Part shown: positions 1 through 13,954 of the stretch, piece by piece | Position numbering within the stretch: position 1 is the first letter of the stretch | Layout of the letters: each line of letters begins with the position of its first letter | From: Rhodobacter sp. CZR27 | Lineage (GTDB): Bacteria > Pseudomonadota > Alphaproteobacteria > Rhodobacterales > Rhodobacteraceae | Direction: 5' to 3' | Assembly (NCBI RefSeq): GCF_002407205.1 | Contig: NZ_CP023548.1 | Location: forward strand, 1,698,501 to 1,762,500 | Length of the DNA stretch: 64,000 nt | Program-made: the position numbers and the translations under genes | Notes under the pieces: generated by a model | Told to the model about the DNA's origin: nothing | What the model saw: only the letters and a program-made list of their open reading frames with translations | Databases searched by the model: none

Positions 1-2274
<2,274 letters not shown>

Positions 2275-2344
2275 TCCGACCTTTGGCCGGGTTACAGGGC
2301 AAAAAAGGCGGTGGTAGGCTCATGAAAAGACGTGAAGGCTCGCC

Positions 2345-3028
2345 ATGACCGAACCCCTCCGCCCGCTGCAGTCCGCGCTGATCATCGACGACCATCCGCT
2401 GTTCTGCGATGCGTTGTCGATGACGCTGAAGGCGGTGGCGGGCCTCGCGCATATCGAGACCGCGGACCGGCTGGAAACGGCGCTGGCGCGGCTTGATCTG
2501 GCGCCGCCCTTCGACGTGGTGGTGCTCGACCTCAACCTGCCCGACGTGAACGGGCTGGACGGGTTGATCCGGCTGAAGGCCAGCGCGGGGACGGTGCCGG
2601 TGGTGGTGGTCTCGTCGCTGGCGGACAACCGGGTGATCGGGGCCGCGCTGAAGGCGGGGGCCGCGGGCTTCGTTCCGAAGCATTCGCGGCGCGAGGTCTT
2701 CCGCGCCGCCTTCGACGCGATCCGCGAGGGGCGCACCTACCAGCCCGAGGGCTTCACCCCCCAGTCCGACCCCGCGGCCCCCGCCAGCCAGCGCGAGGAA
2801 GCGATCGCCCGTCTCGCGCTGCTGACCCGGCAGCAGGCGAAGATCCTGCAGCTGATCTGCGAGGGACGTCTGAACAAGCAGATCGCCTATGACCTGACCA
2901 TTGCCGAAACCACGGTGAAGGCCCATGTCACGGCCATCATGCGCAAGCTGGGCGTGCAGAGCCGGACCCAGGCGGTCCTGATGGTGCAGGAGGCCAGCTT
3001 CGCCAGCCTGATGCCCGAGAACGGCTGA
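2345..3028 (+). CDS. LuxR/NarL-type two-component response regulator
   Basis: A 227-residue transcription regulator. An N-terminal receiver domain (about residues 8-130) carries the phospho-acceptor Asp62 in VVVLDLNLPD, with a conserved Lys further on in GFVPKHSRRE. A C-terminal LuxR helix-turn-helix follows (about 158-215; LNKQIAYDLTIAETTVKAHV). It precedes a FIST-domain gene and a hybrid histidine kinase on the same strand, so it is the likely phosphotransfer partner. It resembles the AgmR/EraR group of regulators found near alcohol-oxidation genes in Pseudomonas; that comparison is from memory. Targets are unknown, although the coxGSLM genes 3.5 kb downstream are candidates. Confidence 0.85.
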   Translation: MTEPLRPLQSALIIDDHPLFCDALSMTLKAVAGLAHIETADRLETALARLDLAPPFDVVVLDLNLPDVNGLDGLIRLKASAGTVPVVVVSSLADNRVIGAALKAGAAGFVPKHSRREVFRAAFDAIREGRTYQPEGFTPQSDPAAPASQREEAIARLALLTRQQAKILQLICEGRLNKQIAYDLTIAETTVKAHVTAIMRKLGVQSRTQAVLMVQEASFASLMPENG

Positions 3029-3081
3029 CGCGCTTGCCAGCCGCCTTCGGGCTCGCATAGGCTTTGCCGGGGAGGACGGCG

Positions 3082-4257
3082 ATGACGGAACTGCGCAAGG
3101 CGGCCGTGGCAGAGGGCATGTGCCCCTCGACGCCCCTCGTCGCCGTGGCGCATGTCCTTGCAGGCACGCCCGATCCGGCGAAGCACCTTGCCGCGGCGCT
3201 GGGAGAGGGGCCCTTCGCCCTCGTCATCCTGTTCGTGACGCCCGAGGCCGATGTCGTGGCGCTTGCCCGCGCGGCCGAGGCCGCCTTTCCGGGCCTTCCC
3301 GTCATCGGCTGCACCACCGCGGGCGAGATCAGCCCCGATGGCTACACAGAGGGCGAGATCGTCGCCGTGGCCCTGCCGGCGGGCTGGTTCCGCGTCAGTC
3401 CGATCCTCGTCCGCGATCTGGGCCAGCTCGACCGCGAGGCGCTGATCGGCCGGCTGATCCGCGAGCGTGCCGCGCTGGCCCGCGACTGCCCCGACTGGCG
3501 CCACGAATTCGCCTTCCTGATGGTCGACGGCCTGTCGATCCGCGAGGACGAACTGGCCTCGGCGCTGGCCGCGGGGCTGGGGCCGGTGCCTCTGTTCGGC
3601 GGATCGGCCGCCGATGGCGTGCGCTTCCGCGAGACCTTCGTACTCAACGGCGCCGAGGTGCTGCACGATGCCGCCGTCCTGGCGCTGGTCCGCACCGACT
3701 GCCGGGTGCAGGTGTTCAACCTCGACCATTTCCTTCCCACCGATCGGCGCATGGTGGTGACCGAGGCCGATCCCGGCCGCCGCATCGTGCGCCGCATCAA
3801 CGCCGAGCCCGCGGCGCAGGAATACGCCCGCCTTCTGGGCAAGGACCCCGGCCAGCTCGACAGCTTCACCTTCGCGGCGCATCCCGTCGTGGTGCGGATC
3901 GGCGGCAAGCACCATGTCCGCGCCATCCGGGAAGTCGCGCCGAACGGCGACCTGATCTTCTTCTCGGCGATCGACGAGGGGCTGGTGCTGACGCTGGCAG
4001 AGCCGCAGGATCTGGTGGCCCACCTGCGGCAGGAACTGGCGGGGCTCGGCCGCGAGCGGACGCCCTCGGCGATCCTTGCCTGCGACTGCGTGCTGCGCCG
4101 GATGGAGGCGCTCGACAAGCAGAGCATCGGGGCGGTGTCGCGGCTCCTGCGCGAGCACCGGGTCGTCGGCTTCTCGACCTATGGCGAGCAGCTCAACGGC
4201 ATGCATGTCAACCAGACGATGACGGGCGTGGCGATCTACCCGCCGGAGGCGCCATGA
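3082..4257 (+). CDS. FIST-domain sensor protein, NosP-like
   Basis: A 391-residue protein with FIST_N (about residues 20-215) and FIST_C (about 220-370) domains; typical stretches are VIGCTTAGEISPDGY and GFSTYGEQLNGMHVNQT. The ATG at 3082 has GGGAGG seven bases upstream and is preferred over an in-frame TTG at 3064. Its stop overlaps the start of a hybrid histidine kinase by four bases. In Pseudomonas, Shewanella and Vibrio a FIST protein next to a NahK-type kinase (NosP) binds haem and NO and controls kinase activity. The gene order supports the same role here, but haem or NO binding cannot be read from the sequence. Confidence 0.8.
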   Translation: MTELRKAAVAEGMCPSTPLVAVAHVLAGTPDPAKHLAAALGEGPFALVILFVTPEADVVALARAAEAAFPGLPVIGCTTAGEISPDGYTEGEIVAVALPAGWFRVSPILVRDLGQLDREALIGRLIRERAALARDCPDWRHEFAFLMVDGLSIREDELASALAAGLGPVPLFGGSAADGVRFRETFVLNGAEVLHDAAVLALVRTDCRVQVFNLDHFLPTDRRMVVTEADPGRRIVRRINAEPAAQEYARLLGKDPGQLDSFTFAAHPVVVRIGGKHHVRAIREVAPNGDLIFFSAIDEGLVLTLAEPQDLVAHLRQELAGLGRERTPSAILACDCVLRRMEALDKQSIGAVSRLLREHRVVGFSTYGEQLNGMHVNQTMTGVAIYPPEAP

Positions 4258-6455
4258 CCTTCGCGCTGATCGACCCCGGCGATCCGCCCGAACGCCAGCG
4301 CGACAAGCTGCTGGAAATCGTGCGCGCCCTGATGGCCCGTGTGGAGCGCACGACCGACGACGGCGGGGCGGCCTATGCCCAGTTCCAGCGCGCGGCCATG
4401 CTCGAGGATCAGGTCCGCGAGCGGACGGCCGATCTGGAACGTACGCTGAAGCTTCTGAACCTGTCGAACGAGCGGCTGGCCGAGGCCACGCGCGCCGCCG
4501 AGGAGGCACGGCAGAACCTCGCCAATGCCATCGAGACGGTGCAGGAGGGCTTCGCGCTTTTCGATGCCGACGACGTGCTGGTGCTGTGCAACTCGCGCTT
4601 CGGGATGCACATGCTCGACGTGCAGGAGCATCTGAAACCGGGCCTTACCTTCGGCGGCTACATCGACCGGGTCAGCCGCTCGCGCTATCTGGCACTTCCC
4701 GATGCCGAGACGCCCGAGGACTGGGCGATCCGCCGCAAGCGCCGCCACTACGACCGGCACGTGATCTTCAACGTGCGGCTGATCTGGGACCGCTGGCTGC
4801 AGGTATCCGAGCATCGCACGGCCGACGGCGGCACGGTGATCCTGCAGACCGACGTCACCGACCTGATCCGGCTGGAGCGGCTGGAGCGCGGCAAGATGCT
4901 GGACGATCAGGCCCGCGTCATCCGCGCCACGCTCGACCACATCAACCAGGGCGTCTGCATCTTCGACCCCGAGGGGCGGCTGGTAGGCTGGAACCAGCGG
5001 CTTGGTTCGCTTCTGGCCATCCCGATGAACCGCTTCCGGCTGGGGGTCAGCTTCGGCTACCTGCTGGAACGCTTCGCGCAGGAGATCAGCTTCGGCGACG
5101 GCATGAGTGCCGCGGCGCTGGAGGCCTGGGTGCAGGCCCGCCACGACCGCCCGCCCTTGTCGTTCGAGCTGCGCCGGGGGGACGAGCTGATCCTCGACGT
5201 CTTCGCGCAGGAGATGCCCGACCGCGGCTTCGTGATGAGCTTCACCGACGTCACCGCCGAGCGCGCGGCCATCGAGGCGCTGTCCCGCGCCAACGAGACG
5301 CTCGAGGCCCGCGTGATGGAGCGCACACTGGAGCTGGAGGACGCACTGGCGAATGCCGAGCGCGCCAACGCCTCGCGCTCGCGCTTCGTGGCGGCGGCGA
5401 GCCACGACCTTCTGCAACCGCTCTCGGCGGCCAAGCTCTTCATCGCGAGCATCGGGGACGAGGCGGTGGAACCGGCCTCGCGCGAGGCGCTGTCGAAGGC
5501 GCAGAACGCGCTCGACTCGGTGCAGGGGATCCTCGGCGCGCTGCTCGACATCTCGAAGCTCGAGTCGGGCCGCGCGGCGGTCAGCGTGCAGCCGGTGCGG
5601 CTCGACCGGCTGATCGCGCAACTGCGCGACGAATTCGCGCCCATGGCGCAGGCGAAGGGCCTGCGGCTCTCGGTCGTGCCGTCGAGTGCCATGGTGGCCT
5701 CGGACCCGACCTACCTGCGGCGCATCCTGCAGAACCTGATCGGCAATGCGATCCGCTACACTGCAAAGGGGCGGGTGCTGGTGGGCGCGCGGCGACGGCA
5801 GGGCATGGTCCGGCTCGAGGTGTGGGACACCGGGCCAGGCATTGCCGAGGCCGATCAGGAGGCGATCTTCAAGGAGTTCCACCGCCTGAACGCGCCGGCC
5901 TCGGCCTCGGAAGGCATGGGCCTCGGCCTTGCCATCGTGGAGCGCGCCTGCGGGCTTCTGGGCCATCCGCTGGGCCTACGGTCCGAGATCGGGCGCGGCA
6001 CCTGCTTCATGGTGCAGGTGCCGCCGGCCGGGAACGCGCCGCTGGCGGCGGCGCCGGGCGCATCCGAGATCCGCGCCCATGCCAAGGTCGCGGCGCAGGA
6101 CAAGATCGCCTTCCTTGTCGAGAACGACGACGACCTGCGTCAGGCGATGGGCCTTCTGCTCGAGAAATGGGGCGTCAGCGTTCTGGACGCGCCGTCCGGC
6201 GAGGAGGCGCTGGAGCTGATCGACGAGATCGGTATCCTGCCCGACTTCTTCCTCGTGGATCAGCAGCTCGGTGCCGGAATGACCGGGGTGGACTTCATCC
6301 GCACGATGCGCTCGCGGCACGGCAGGGTGCCGGCCTGCATCGTCACCGCGGCCCGCCGCCCCGAGATCGCGACGATCTGCGCCGAGGCCGATATCCGCCT
6401 GATCCAGAAGCCGATCGACGCACGCGTGCTCGAGGAATTCCTCGGCGCGCTGTGA
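4254..6455 (+). CDS. PAS-containing hybrid histidine kinase, NahK/ErcS'-like
   Basis: A 733-residue cytoplasmic-looking sensor kinase with no transmembrane segment. Order: N-terminal helix and coiled coil (1-85), two PAS regions (about 86-205 and 215-345, the second with NQGVCIFDPEGRLVGWN), and a coiled coil (345-375). Then come HisKA with phospho-acceptor His384 (AASHDLLQPLSAAK), HATPase with N box LQNLIGNAIRYT and G boxes DTGPGIAE and GMGLGLAIVE, and a C-terminal receiver with Asp669 (FFLVDQQLG). The architecture and the four-base overlap with the FIST gene match NosP/NahK pairs. The expected relay is H384 to its own or the separate receiver upstream. Confidence 0.88.
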   Translation: MTFALIDPGDPPERQRDKLLEIVRALMARVERTTDDGGAAYAQFQRAAMLEDQVRERTADLERTLKLLNLSNERLAEATRAAEEARQNLANAIETVQEGFALFDADDVLVLCNSRFGMHMLDVQEHLKPGLTFGGYIDRVSRSRYLALPDAETPEDWAIRRKRRHYDRHVIFNVRLIWDRWLQVSEHRTADGGTVILQTDVTDLIRLERLERGKMLDDQARVIRATLDHINQGVCIFDPEGRLVGWNQRLGSLLAIPMNRFRLGVSFGYLLERFAQEISFGDGMSAAALEAWVQARHDRPPLSFELRRGDELILDVFAQEMPDRGFVMSFTDVTAERAAIEALSRANETLEARVMERTLELEDALANAERANASRSRFVAAASHDLLQPLSAAKLFIASIGDEAVEPASREALSKAQNALDSVQGILGALLDISKLESGRAAVSVQPVRLDRLIAQLRDEFAPMAQAKGLRLSVVPSSAMVASDPTYLRRILQNLIGNAIRYTAKGRVLVGARRRQGMVRLEVWDTGPGIAEADQEAIFKEFHRLNAPASASEGMGLGLAIVERACGLLGHPLGLRSEIGRGTCFMVQVPPAGNAPLAAAPGASEIRAHAKVAAQDKIAFLVENDDDLRQAMGLLLEKWGVSVLDAPSGEEALELIDEIGILPDFFLVDQQLGAGMTGVDFIRTMRSRHGRVPACIVTAARRPEIATICAEADIRLIQKPIDARVLEEFLGAL

Positions 6456-6582
6456 TCCCTGCCGGGGCTGAGGCCGGTCGCCGCGCAAGGCCTCTCCCCG
6501 TGCTTCTGCGACACTACGACCAAGGTCACATAGCCGCACCGCCGCAATTCGCCCTAAGCTTCTGCCAACGAGGGGGAATGCC

Positions 6583-7122
6583 ATGCAGCTTACCGATCAG
6601 AGAAACATCAGCGCCGATCCGGATACCGTCTGGGCGGCGATCCTGGACCCGGAGGTGCTCCGGGTCTGCATCCCGGGATGCGAGAGCCTCTCGGGCAGTC
6701 CCGAGGCCGGATACGAGGCCATCGTGGTGCAGAAGGTCGGCCCCGTGAAGGCCCGCTTCACCGGCCATGTGACGCTCTCGGACATCGTGCCCGGCCAGTC
6801 GCTGACCATCACCGGCGAGGGCAAGGGCGGCGCCGCGGGCTTCGCGCGCGGCTCGGCCAAGGTGACGCTGACGCCTGCCGATGGCGGCACCGCACTGTCA
6901 TCGGATGTGGACGTGCATGTGGGCGGCAAGCTCGCCCAGCTCGGCAGCCGGATCATCGACGGCTTCGCCCGCAAGACCGCCGACCAGTTCTTCGAGCGTT
7001 TCCAGTCCGCCGTCGAAGGCCCGGCCGACGATGACGCCCCCGAAGCCGAGGCCGTGGCGGTCGGCGCCGAGGGAGAGGCGCCCGCGAAGAAGGGCTGGTT
7101 CAAGCGCATGATGAAGCGCTGA
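6583..7122 (+). CDS. coxG: CoxG-like SRPBCC protein, CODH membrane recruitment factor
   Basis: A 179-residue protein with an SRPBCC/CoxG fold over residues 1-145 ([36 protein letters not shown]), then an acidic linker and a short basic tail ending [11 protein letters not shown]. In CO oxidisers CoxG anchors CO dehydrogenase at the membrane, and some CoxG proteins carry quinone; the basic amphipathic tail would suit membrane contact. AGGGGGA lies six bases before the start. It opens the coxG-S-L-M gene set, 28 bases ahead of coxS. Whether it serves CO or another substrate depends on CoxL, which is form II. Confidence 0.85.
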   Translation: MQLTDQRNISADPDTVWAAILDPEVLRVCIPGCESLSGSPEAGYEAIVVQKVGPVKARFTGHVTLSDIVPGQSLTITGEGKGGAAGFARGSAKVTLTPADGGTALSSDVDVHVGGKLAQLGSRIIDGFARKTADQFFERFQSAVEGPADDDAPEAEAVAVGAEGEAPAKKGWFKRMMKR

Positions 7123-7150
7123 GCCCACGAGCGTATCAGGGAGGAATTTC

Positions 7151-7633
7151 ATGAAAGTCACGATGACCGTGAACGGCAAGTCCATGTCCGCCGAGACGGA
7201 GGGCCGGACGCTGCTGTCCAGCTTCCTGCGCGAGGGACTCGGGCTGACCGGCACGCATGTCGGCTGCGACACCACCCAGTGCGGGGCCTGCACGGTGCAT
7301 GTCGACGGAGAGCCGGTGAAAAGCTGCACCGTGCTCGCGCAGGACGTGGCCGGCAAGTCCGTCACCACGATCGAGGGCATGGCGAACAAGGACGGCTCGC
7401 TGTCGGTCCTTCAGCAGGCGTTCCAGACCCACCACGGGCTTCAGTGCGGCTTCTGCACGCCCGGCATGGTGATGGCCTCGGCCGCGCTTCTGAACGAGAA
7501 CCCGCATCCGACCGAGGAGGAGGTTCGCCACTACCTCAAGGGCAACATCTGCCGCTGCACGGGCTATCACAACATCGTCAAGGCGGTCCTGGCCGCCTCG
7601 GGCGCCGACAGCCAGAAGCTCGCCGCCGAATAA
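7151..7633 (+). CDS. coxS: Small [2Fe-2S] subunit of a CODH/xanthine-oxidase family enzyme
   Basis: A 160-residue iron-sulfur subunit that passes electrons from the molybdenum site to the flavin. The plant-type cluster ligands are in CDTTQCGAC...C (about residues 38-60). The second cluster ligands are in CGFCTPGM and CRCTGYHNI (about 99-141). Length and spacing are normal. A strong AGGGAGGA lies before the ATG. It lies between coxG and coxL on the same strand with gaps of about 30 bases. Confidence 0.93.
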   Translation: MKVTMTVNGKSMSAETEGRTLLSSFLREGLGLTGTHVGCDTTQCGACTVHVDGEPVKSCTVLAQDVAGKSVTTIEGMANKDGSLSVLQQAFQTHHGLQCGFCTPGMVMASAALLNENPHPTEEEVRHYLKGNICRCTGYHNIVKAVLAASGADSQKLAAE

Positions 7634-7663
7634 GCGGGCCAGACACAGGAAGGGAGGTTTTAC

Positions 7664-10036
7664 ATGCCTAAGGATGGGGGCATCGGCGAGAGCACGCTCC
7701 GCCGCGAGGATATCCGGTTCCTCACCGGAAAGGGCCGCTACACGGCCGACATCAGCCTGCGCGGGCAGGCGCACGCCTGCTTCCTGCGCTCGGAAGTGGC
7801 GCATGGCCGGATCAACGGCATCGACACCAGCGCGGCTGAAGAGATGCCGGGCGTTCTCTGCGTGCTGACCGGCGCCGATTTTACCGAGGTGGGCGGCAAC
7901 CCGACCGGCTGGCTGGTCCAGAGCCGCGACGGCGCCACGATGAAGGAGCCGAAGCGGCCGGTGCTGGCGCATGGCAAGGTGCGCCACGTGGGCGACGCCT
8001 ATGCGATGGTCGTGGCCGAGACCTACGAACAGGCCAAAGACGCCTGCGAGGCCATCGTGGCCGATATCACCGAACTGCCCGCGCTGGTGGATCTGGCGGC
8101 CGCGGCCGCGGATACGGCCAACCGCGTGCACGAGGAATTCGACAACAACGTGGTCTTCGACTGGGGCTGGATCGAGGAGAACCGGGCCGCCGTCGACGCG
8201 GCCTTCGCCTCGGCCCCGCATGTCACGACGCTGGAACTGGTGAACAACCGTCTGTCGCCCAACGCGATGGAGCCGCGCGCCTCGATCGGCGATTTCGACA
8301 GCGGGACGGGCGATTACAAGCTCTACACCACCTCGCAGAACCCGCACCTGACGCGGCTTCTGATCTCGGCCTTCGTCATGGGCATCCCCGAGAACAAGCT
8401 GACCGTGATCGCGCCCGACGTGGGCGGCGGCTTCGGCTCGAAGATCTACCACTATGGCGAGGAAGCGGCGGTGCTCGCTGCCTCGAAGAAGATCAACCGC
8501 CCGGTCAAATGGGTCTGCGACCGCTCCGAGGCGTTCCTGTCCGATGCGCACGGCCGCGACCACGTGACGAAGATCGAACTCGCGACGGACAAGGAGGGGA
8601 ACTTCCTCGCCGTCCGCACCGAGACGCTGGCGAACATGGGGGCGTATCTGTCGAACTTCGCCACCTGCACGCCGACCTTCCTGCACGGCACGCTGATGGC
8701 CGGCCCCTACAAGACGCCGCATGTCTACGTGAACGTGAAGGCGGTGATTACGAACACCGTGCCGGTCGATGCCTACCGCGGCGCAGGGCGGCCCGAGGCG
8801 ACTTATTCGCTGGAGCGGGTCATCGACAAGGCCGCGGACGAGCTCGGCATCGACCCGTGGGAGATCCGGCGCAAGAACTTCATCGACCCGGGGGCCTTCC
8901 CCTATACGACGCCGGTCGGCCTCGTCTACGACACCGGCAACTACCATGCCACGATGGACAAGCTGCGCGAGATGTCGGACGTGGCGGGCTTCGAGGCGCG
9001 GGCCGAGGAGAGCCGCAAGCGCGGCAAGCTGCGCGGCTTCGGGCTTTCCACCTGGATCGAGGCTTGCGGGATCGCGCCCTCGAATCTCGTGGGCGTGCTC
9101 GGCTGCCGCGTCGGCCTCTATGACGCCGCGACCATCCGGGTGAACGCCACCGGCAACATCTCGGTTCTCGTCGGGGCGCACAGCCACGGGCAGGGGCACG
9201 AGACGGTCTTTGCCCAGCTCATTGCCGAAAAGCTGGGCGTCGATGCCAAGTCGGTGGAGATCGTTCACGGCGATACGTCCAAGATTCCGTTCGGGATGGG
9301 CACCTATGGCTCGCGCTCCCTTGCCGTCTGCGGCTCGGCGATGATGAAGGCCGCCGACAAGATCATCGACAAGGGCAAGAAGATCGCGGCCCACATGCTG
9401 GAGGCGGCGGAAGGCGATATCGAGTTCAACGACGGCAGCTTCTCGGTCGCAGGAACGGACCGGCAGAAGAGCTTCGCCGAGATCGCGTTTTCCGCCTACG
9501 TCCCGCACAACTACCCGCTCGAGACGCTGGAGCCGGGGCTGGAGGAGACCGCCTTCTACGACCCCGCGAACTTCACCTATCCGGCGGGCGCCTATGGCTG
9601 CGAGGTCGAGGTGGACCCCGAGACGGGCGGCGTGGACATCGTGCGCTTCACCTGCGCCGACGATTTCGGCAACGTCATCAACCCGATGATCGTGGCCGGG
9701 CAGGTGCATGGCGGGGTGGCGCAGGGCATCGGGCAGGCGCTGCTCGAAGGGGTCGTCTACAACGAGGACGGCCAGCTTCTGACCGGCTCCTACATGGACT
9801 ATGCCATGCCGCGCGCGGACGATCTGCCGAACATCGACGTGGACCATTCCTGCGTCACGCCCTGCACGCACAACCCGTTGGGCGCCAAGGGCTGCGGCGA
9901 GGCCGGGGCCATCGGCACGCCGCCCGCGGTGGTCAATGCGGTGATCGACGCGCTCCACCGCGCGGGGCATAGCCACATCACCCATATCGACATGCCCCTG
10001 ACGCCCTCGCGCGTCTGGTCGGCGATCAACGGCTGA
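7664..10036 (+). CDS. coxL: Large molybdopterin subunit, form II CODH-like hydroxylase
   Basis: The 790-residue catalytic subunit of a molybdenum hydroxylase. The active-site loop reads AYRGAGR (residues about 370-376), the form II signature; true aerobic CO dehydrogenases (form I) have the Cys-containing AYRCSFR loop. The catalytic Glu of the family lies in GCGEAGAIG (about residue 746), and GGGFGSK and SHGQGHET motifs for cofactor binding are present. Form II enzymes have uncertain substrates (CO, aldehydes or heterocycles). The gene follows the coxG and coxS genes and precedes coxM by ten bases, with GGGAGG before its ATG. Confidence 0.9.
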   Translation: MPKDGGIGESTLRREDIRFLTGKGRYTADISLRGQAHACFLRSEVAHGRINGIDTSAAEEMPGVLCVLTGADFTEVGGNPTGWLVQSRDGATMKEPKRPVLAHGKVRHVGDAYAMVVAETYEQAKDACEAIVADITELPALVDLAAAAADTANRVHEEFDNNVVFDWGWIEENRAAVDAAFASAPHVTTLELVNNRLSPNAMEPRASIGDFDSGTGDYKLYTTSQNPHLTRLLISAFVMGIPENKLTVIAPDVGGGFGSKIYHYGEEAAVLAASKKINRPVKWVCDRSEAFLSDAHGRDHVTKIELATDKEGNFLAVRTETLANMGAYLSNFATCTPTFLHGTLMAGPYKTPHVYVNVKAVITNTVPVDAYRGAGRPEATYSLERVIDKAADELGIDPWEIRRKNFIDPGAFPYTTPVGLVYDTGNYHATMDKLREMSDVAGFEARAEESRKRGKLRGFGLSTWIEACGIAPSNLVGVLGCRVGLYDAATIRVNATGNISVLVGAHSHGQGHETVFAQLIAEKLGVDAKSVEIVHGDTSKIPFGMGTYGSRSLAVCGSAMMKAADKIIDKGKKIAAHMLEAAEGDIEFNDGSFSVAGTDRQKSFAEIAFSAYVPHNYPLETLEPGLEETAFYDPANFTYPAGAYGCEVEVDPETGGVDIVRFTCADDFGNVINPMIVAGQVHGGVAQGIGQALLEGVVYNEDGQLLTGSYMDYAMPRADDLPNIDVDHSCVTPCTHNPLGAKGCGEAGAIGTPPAVVNAVIDALHRAGHSHITHIDMPLTPSRVWSAING

Positions 10037-10046
10037 GGAGGGAGCC

Positions 10047-10832
10047 ATGCACGACTTCGAACTGGTGAAACCCTCCTCCGTCGCCGAGGCCGTCGCGGCG
10101 CTGGCGTCCGAGGGCGCGCAGGCGCTTTCGGGCGGCCAGACCCTGCTGCCGTCAATGAAGCAGCGGCTGGCGGCGCCCGACACGCTGGTCAGCCTGATCG
10201 ACATCGCCGAGATGAAGGGCGTATGCCGGGGCGACCAGGGCCTCGCCATCGGCGGCGCAACCTCGCATGCGGCCGTCGCGAAGGAGGCCAAGGCCCACTA
10301 TCCGGCGCTCGCCTGGCTGGCGGGTGAGATCGGCGATCCGGCGGTGCGGGCGCGCGGCACCATCGGCGGCAGCGTCGCGAACGACGACCCGGCCGCCTGC
10401 TACCCGGCAGCGGTGCTCGCCTCGAACGCGACCATCGTCACCGACCGGCGCGAAATCGCGGCCGACGACTTCTTCCAGGGCCTGTTCACCACGGCGCTGG
10501 AGGAAGGCGAGATCATCACCTCGATCAATTTCCCGATCCCGGAGAAGGCCGCCTACATGAAGTTCGCCCAGCCCGCCTCGCGCTTTGCGCTGGTGGGGGT
10601 GTTCGTGGCGAAGTTCGCAGATGGGGTGCGCGTCGCCGTGACGGGCGCAGGCGAGGATGGCGTGTTCCGGTGGACCGAAGCCGAGGATGCCCTGTCGGCC
10701 GATTTCCGTCCCGAGGCCGTCGAGGGGCTGACGGTGGACAGCGAGGGCCTGATCGGCGACCTGCACGGAACGCCCGCCTACCGGGCGAACCTGATCAAGG
10801 TGCTGACGAAGCGCGCCGTCGCGACGGCCTGA
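10047..10832 (+). CDS. coxM: FAD-binding medium subunit of the CODH-like enzyme
   Basis: A 261-residue flavoprotein subunit with the two family FAD motifs, [11 protein letters not shown] (about residues 30-40) and [17 protein letters not shown] (about 108-124), and a C-terminal CO_deh_flav_C domain. It takes electrons from the iron-sulfur subunit and hands them to an acceptor. GGAGGGAG overlaps the end of coxL, so translation is coupled. It is the last gene of the set and is followed by a hairpin terminator. Confidence 0.92.
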   Translation: MHDFELVKPSSVAEAVAALASEGAQALSGGQTLLPSMKQRLAAPDTLVSLIDIAEMKGVCRGDQGLAIGGATSHAAVAKEAKAHYPALAWLAGEIGDPAVRARGTIGGSVANDDPAACYPAAVLASNATIVTDRREIAADDFFQGLFTTALEEGEIITSINFPIPEKAAYMKFAQPASRFALVGVFVAKFADGVRVAVTGAGEDGVFRWTEAEDALSADFRPEAVEGLTVDSEGLIGDLHGTPAYRANLIKVLTKRAVATA

Positions 10833-10845
10833 GACCGACCGCGCT

Positions 10846-10874
10846 GCGCCGGAGGGCTGCCCGTCCTCCGGCGC
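10846..10874. terminator. Hairpin between convergent coxM and glk
   Basis: Ten-base arms GCGCCGGAGG and CCTCCGGCGC separated by nine bases lie 13 bases after the coxM stop. No T run follows, so this may be a bidirectional or Rho-assisted terminator between the convergent coxM and glk genes. Confidence 0.55.
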
Positions 10875-10966
10875 GACATTCATCCGGCCCCGCCGGAAGA
10901 TCGGTCAGATCTGCGCTCCGGGGGGCCGCCGGCGTGGTTGCCCGGGGCCGGACGGGCCGTCAACGT

Positions 10967-11929
10967 TCAGCCAGCCGGGACCGAGGCGAGGAAGCTCGCG
11001 CAGCCGGTCAGCGCGGCATAGTCGTCCTCGACGATGGCGACAGGGAAATCGTCCATGAAGGCCGAGAACCGGCCCTTGTCGCGGAAGCGTCCGGCAAAGC
11101 CCATCGGGCCGAGGTGGTCGGCAAAGGCGCGCGCGACGCCGCCACACAGGAAGATGCCCGAGAAGGGCAGGTGGATCAGGGCAAGATTGCCGGCTTCGGC
11201 CCCGAGGATCTGCGCGAACAGCGTCGCCGCCTCGCGCGCGGGGCCGGGCTCGGCGATGGCCGCCATGATCTCGGCGGCGGACTTGCGATCCTCGCGCCCG
11301 TCCTCGCTGGCGACAAAGGCATAGAGCCGTTCAAGGCCCCGCCCCGACAGCACGTCCTCGACCCCCGCGAAGCCATGCGCGGTCTCGACGAACCTGGCGA
11401 GGCGCAGGTCACGCTCGCTCCGCACCGGCATCCCGGCATGGCCGCATTCCGAGGCCACCACGAGGCGCATCCCGGCGACCTCGTGCACGGGCGCCGCATT
11501 GAACCCGGTGCCCACCCCGATCACCAGCATGGGGCCGGTCCGTCGCACGGCCGGTCCCTCGACCAGCACGCGCAGGTTTTCGGGCGCGATGCGGCCCAGG
11601 GCATGACCCTGGGCCTGCAGGTCGTTCAGCACCGCCACGCGAGCGGCGCCCGTCGCGCCCTGCAACTCGGCCCCGTCCACCGTCCAGTCGAGGTTGGTCA
11701 GCGTCGCCACGCCATCCCGCACCGGCCCCGCCGCGGCCACGCAGGCGCCGTCGATCTCGGGGCTGCCGGACGCGGCGAGGAAGTCGCGCAGAACCGAGGC
11801 GAGACCTGCGTGATCGGCATTGCGGAAGCGCCGCGTCGTCTCGGGCATCAGCACGGCGCCGCGGGCCAGCGCCACCCGGGTGTTCGTTCCGCCGATGTCG
11901 GCAACGAGGGAAAGCGGGGCGTCGGCCAT
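10967..11929 (-). CDS. glk: Glucokinase
   Basis: Phosphorylates glucose to glucose 6-phosphate with ATP. The 320 residues start MADAPLSLVADIGGTNTR, which contains the phosphate-1 loop. The catalytic Asp is in VAVLNDLQAQG (about residue 105), and VIGVGTGFNAA and the ASECGHAGMP segment are typical of bacterial Glk (PF02685). The frame stays open far upstream because of high GC, but this ATG with GGAGGACGCC just before it is the natural start. It fits functionally with glgX and pgm nearby. Confidence 0.92.
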   Translation of the reverse strand: MADAPLSLVADIGGTNTRVALARGAVLMPETTRRFRNADHAGLASVLRDFLAASGSPEIDGACVAAAGPVRDGVATLTNLDWTVDGAELQGATGAARVAVLNDLQAQGHALGRIAPENLRVLVEGPAVRRTGPMLVIGVGTGFNAAPVHEVAGMRLVVASECGHAGMPVRSERDLRLARFVETAHGFAGVEDVLSGRGLERLYAFVASEDGREDRKSAAEIMAAIAEPGPAREAATLFAQILGAEAGNLALIHLPFSGIFLCGGVARAFADHLGPMGFAGRFRDKGRFSAFMDDFPVAIVEDDYAALTGCASFLASVPAG

Positions 11930-13720
<1,791 letters not shown>

Positions 13721-13755
13721 GCGCGGTCCGACCGCGACGGCTGCCTGCCAACGAG

Positions 13756-13795
13756 GATGCCCGCGCCGGACCACGGCGCGGGCATCGGTTTCTTG
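13756..13795 (+). terminator. Intrinsic terminator of guaB
   Basis: Perfect 12-base arms GATGCCCGCGCC and GGCGCGGGCATC around a 7-base loop, followed by GGTTTCTTG, 36 bases after the guaB stop. Confidence 0.85.
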
Positions 13796-13954
13796 CGGCT
13801 TGACGATAGTGACGCGCCGGCCCATCCGCCATGTGGATCGGCTGGAGCCGATGCCCGATGCCGGCCTGAGCCGCGCCGGGTGTGGGCCGAGGGCGAAGCC
13901 GGGCCTCCCGCACGGCGAGGGCGGACGCCGGCCCACCCCGGGCCGGCAGGGATC

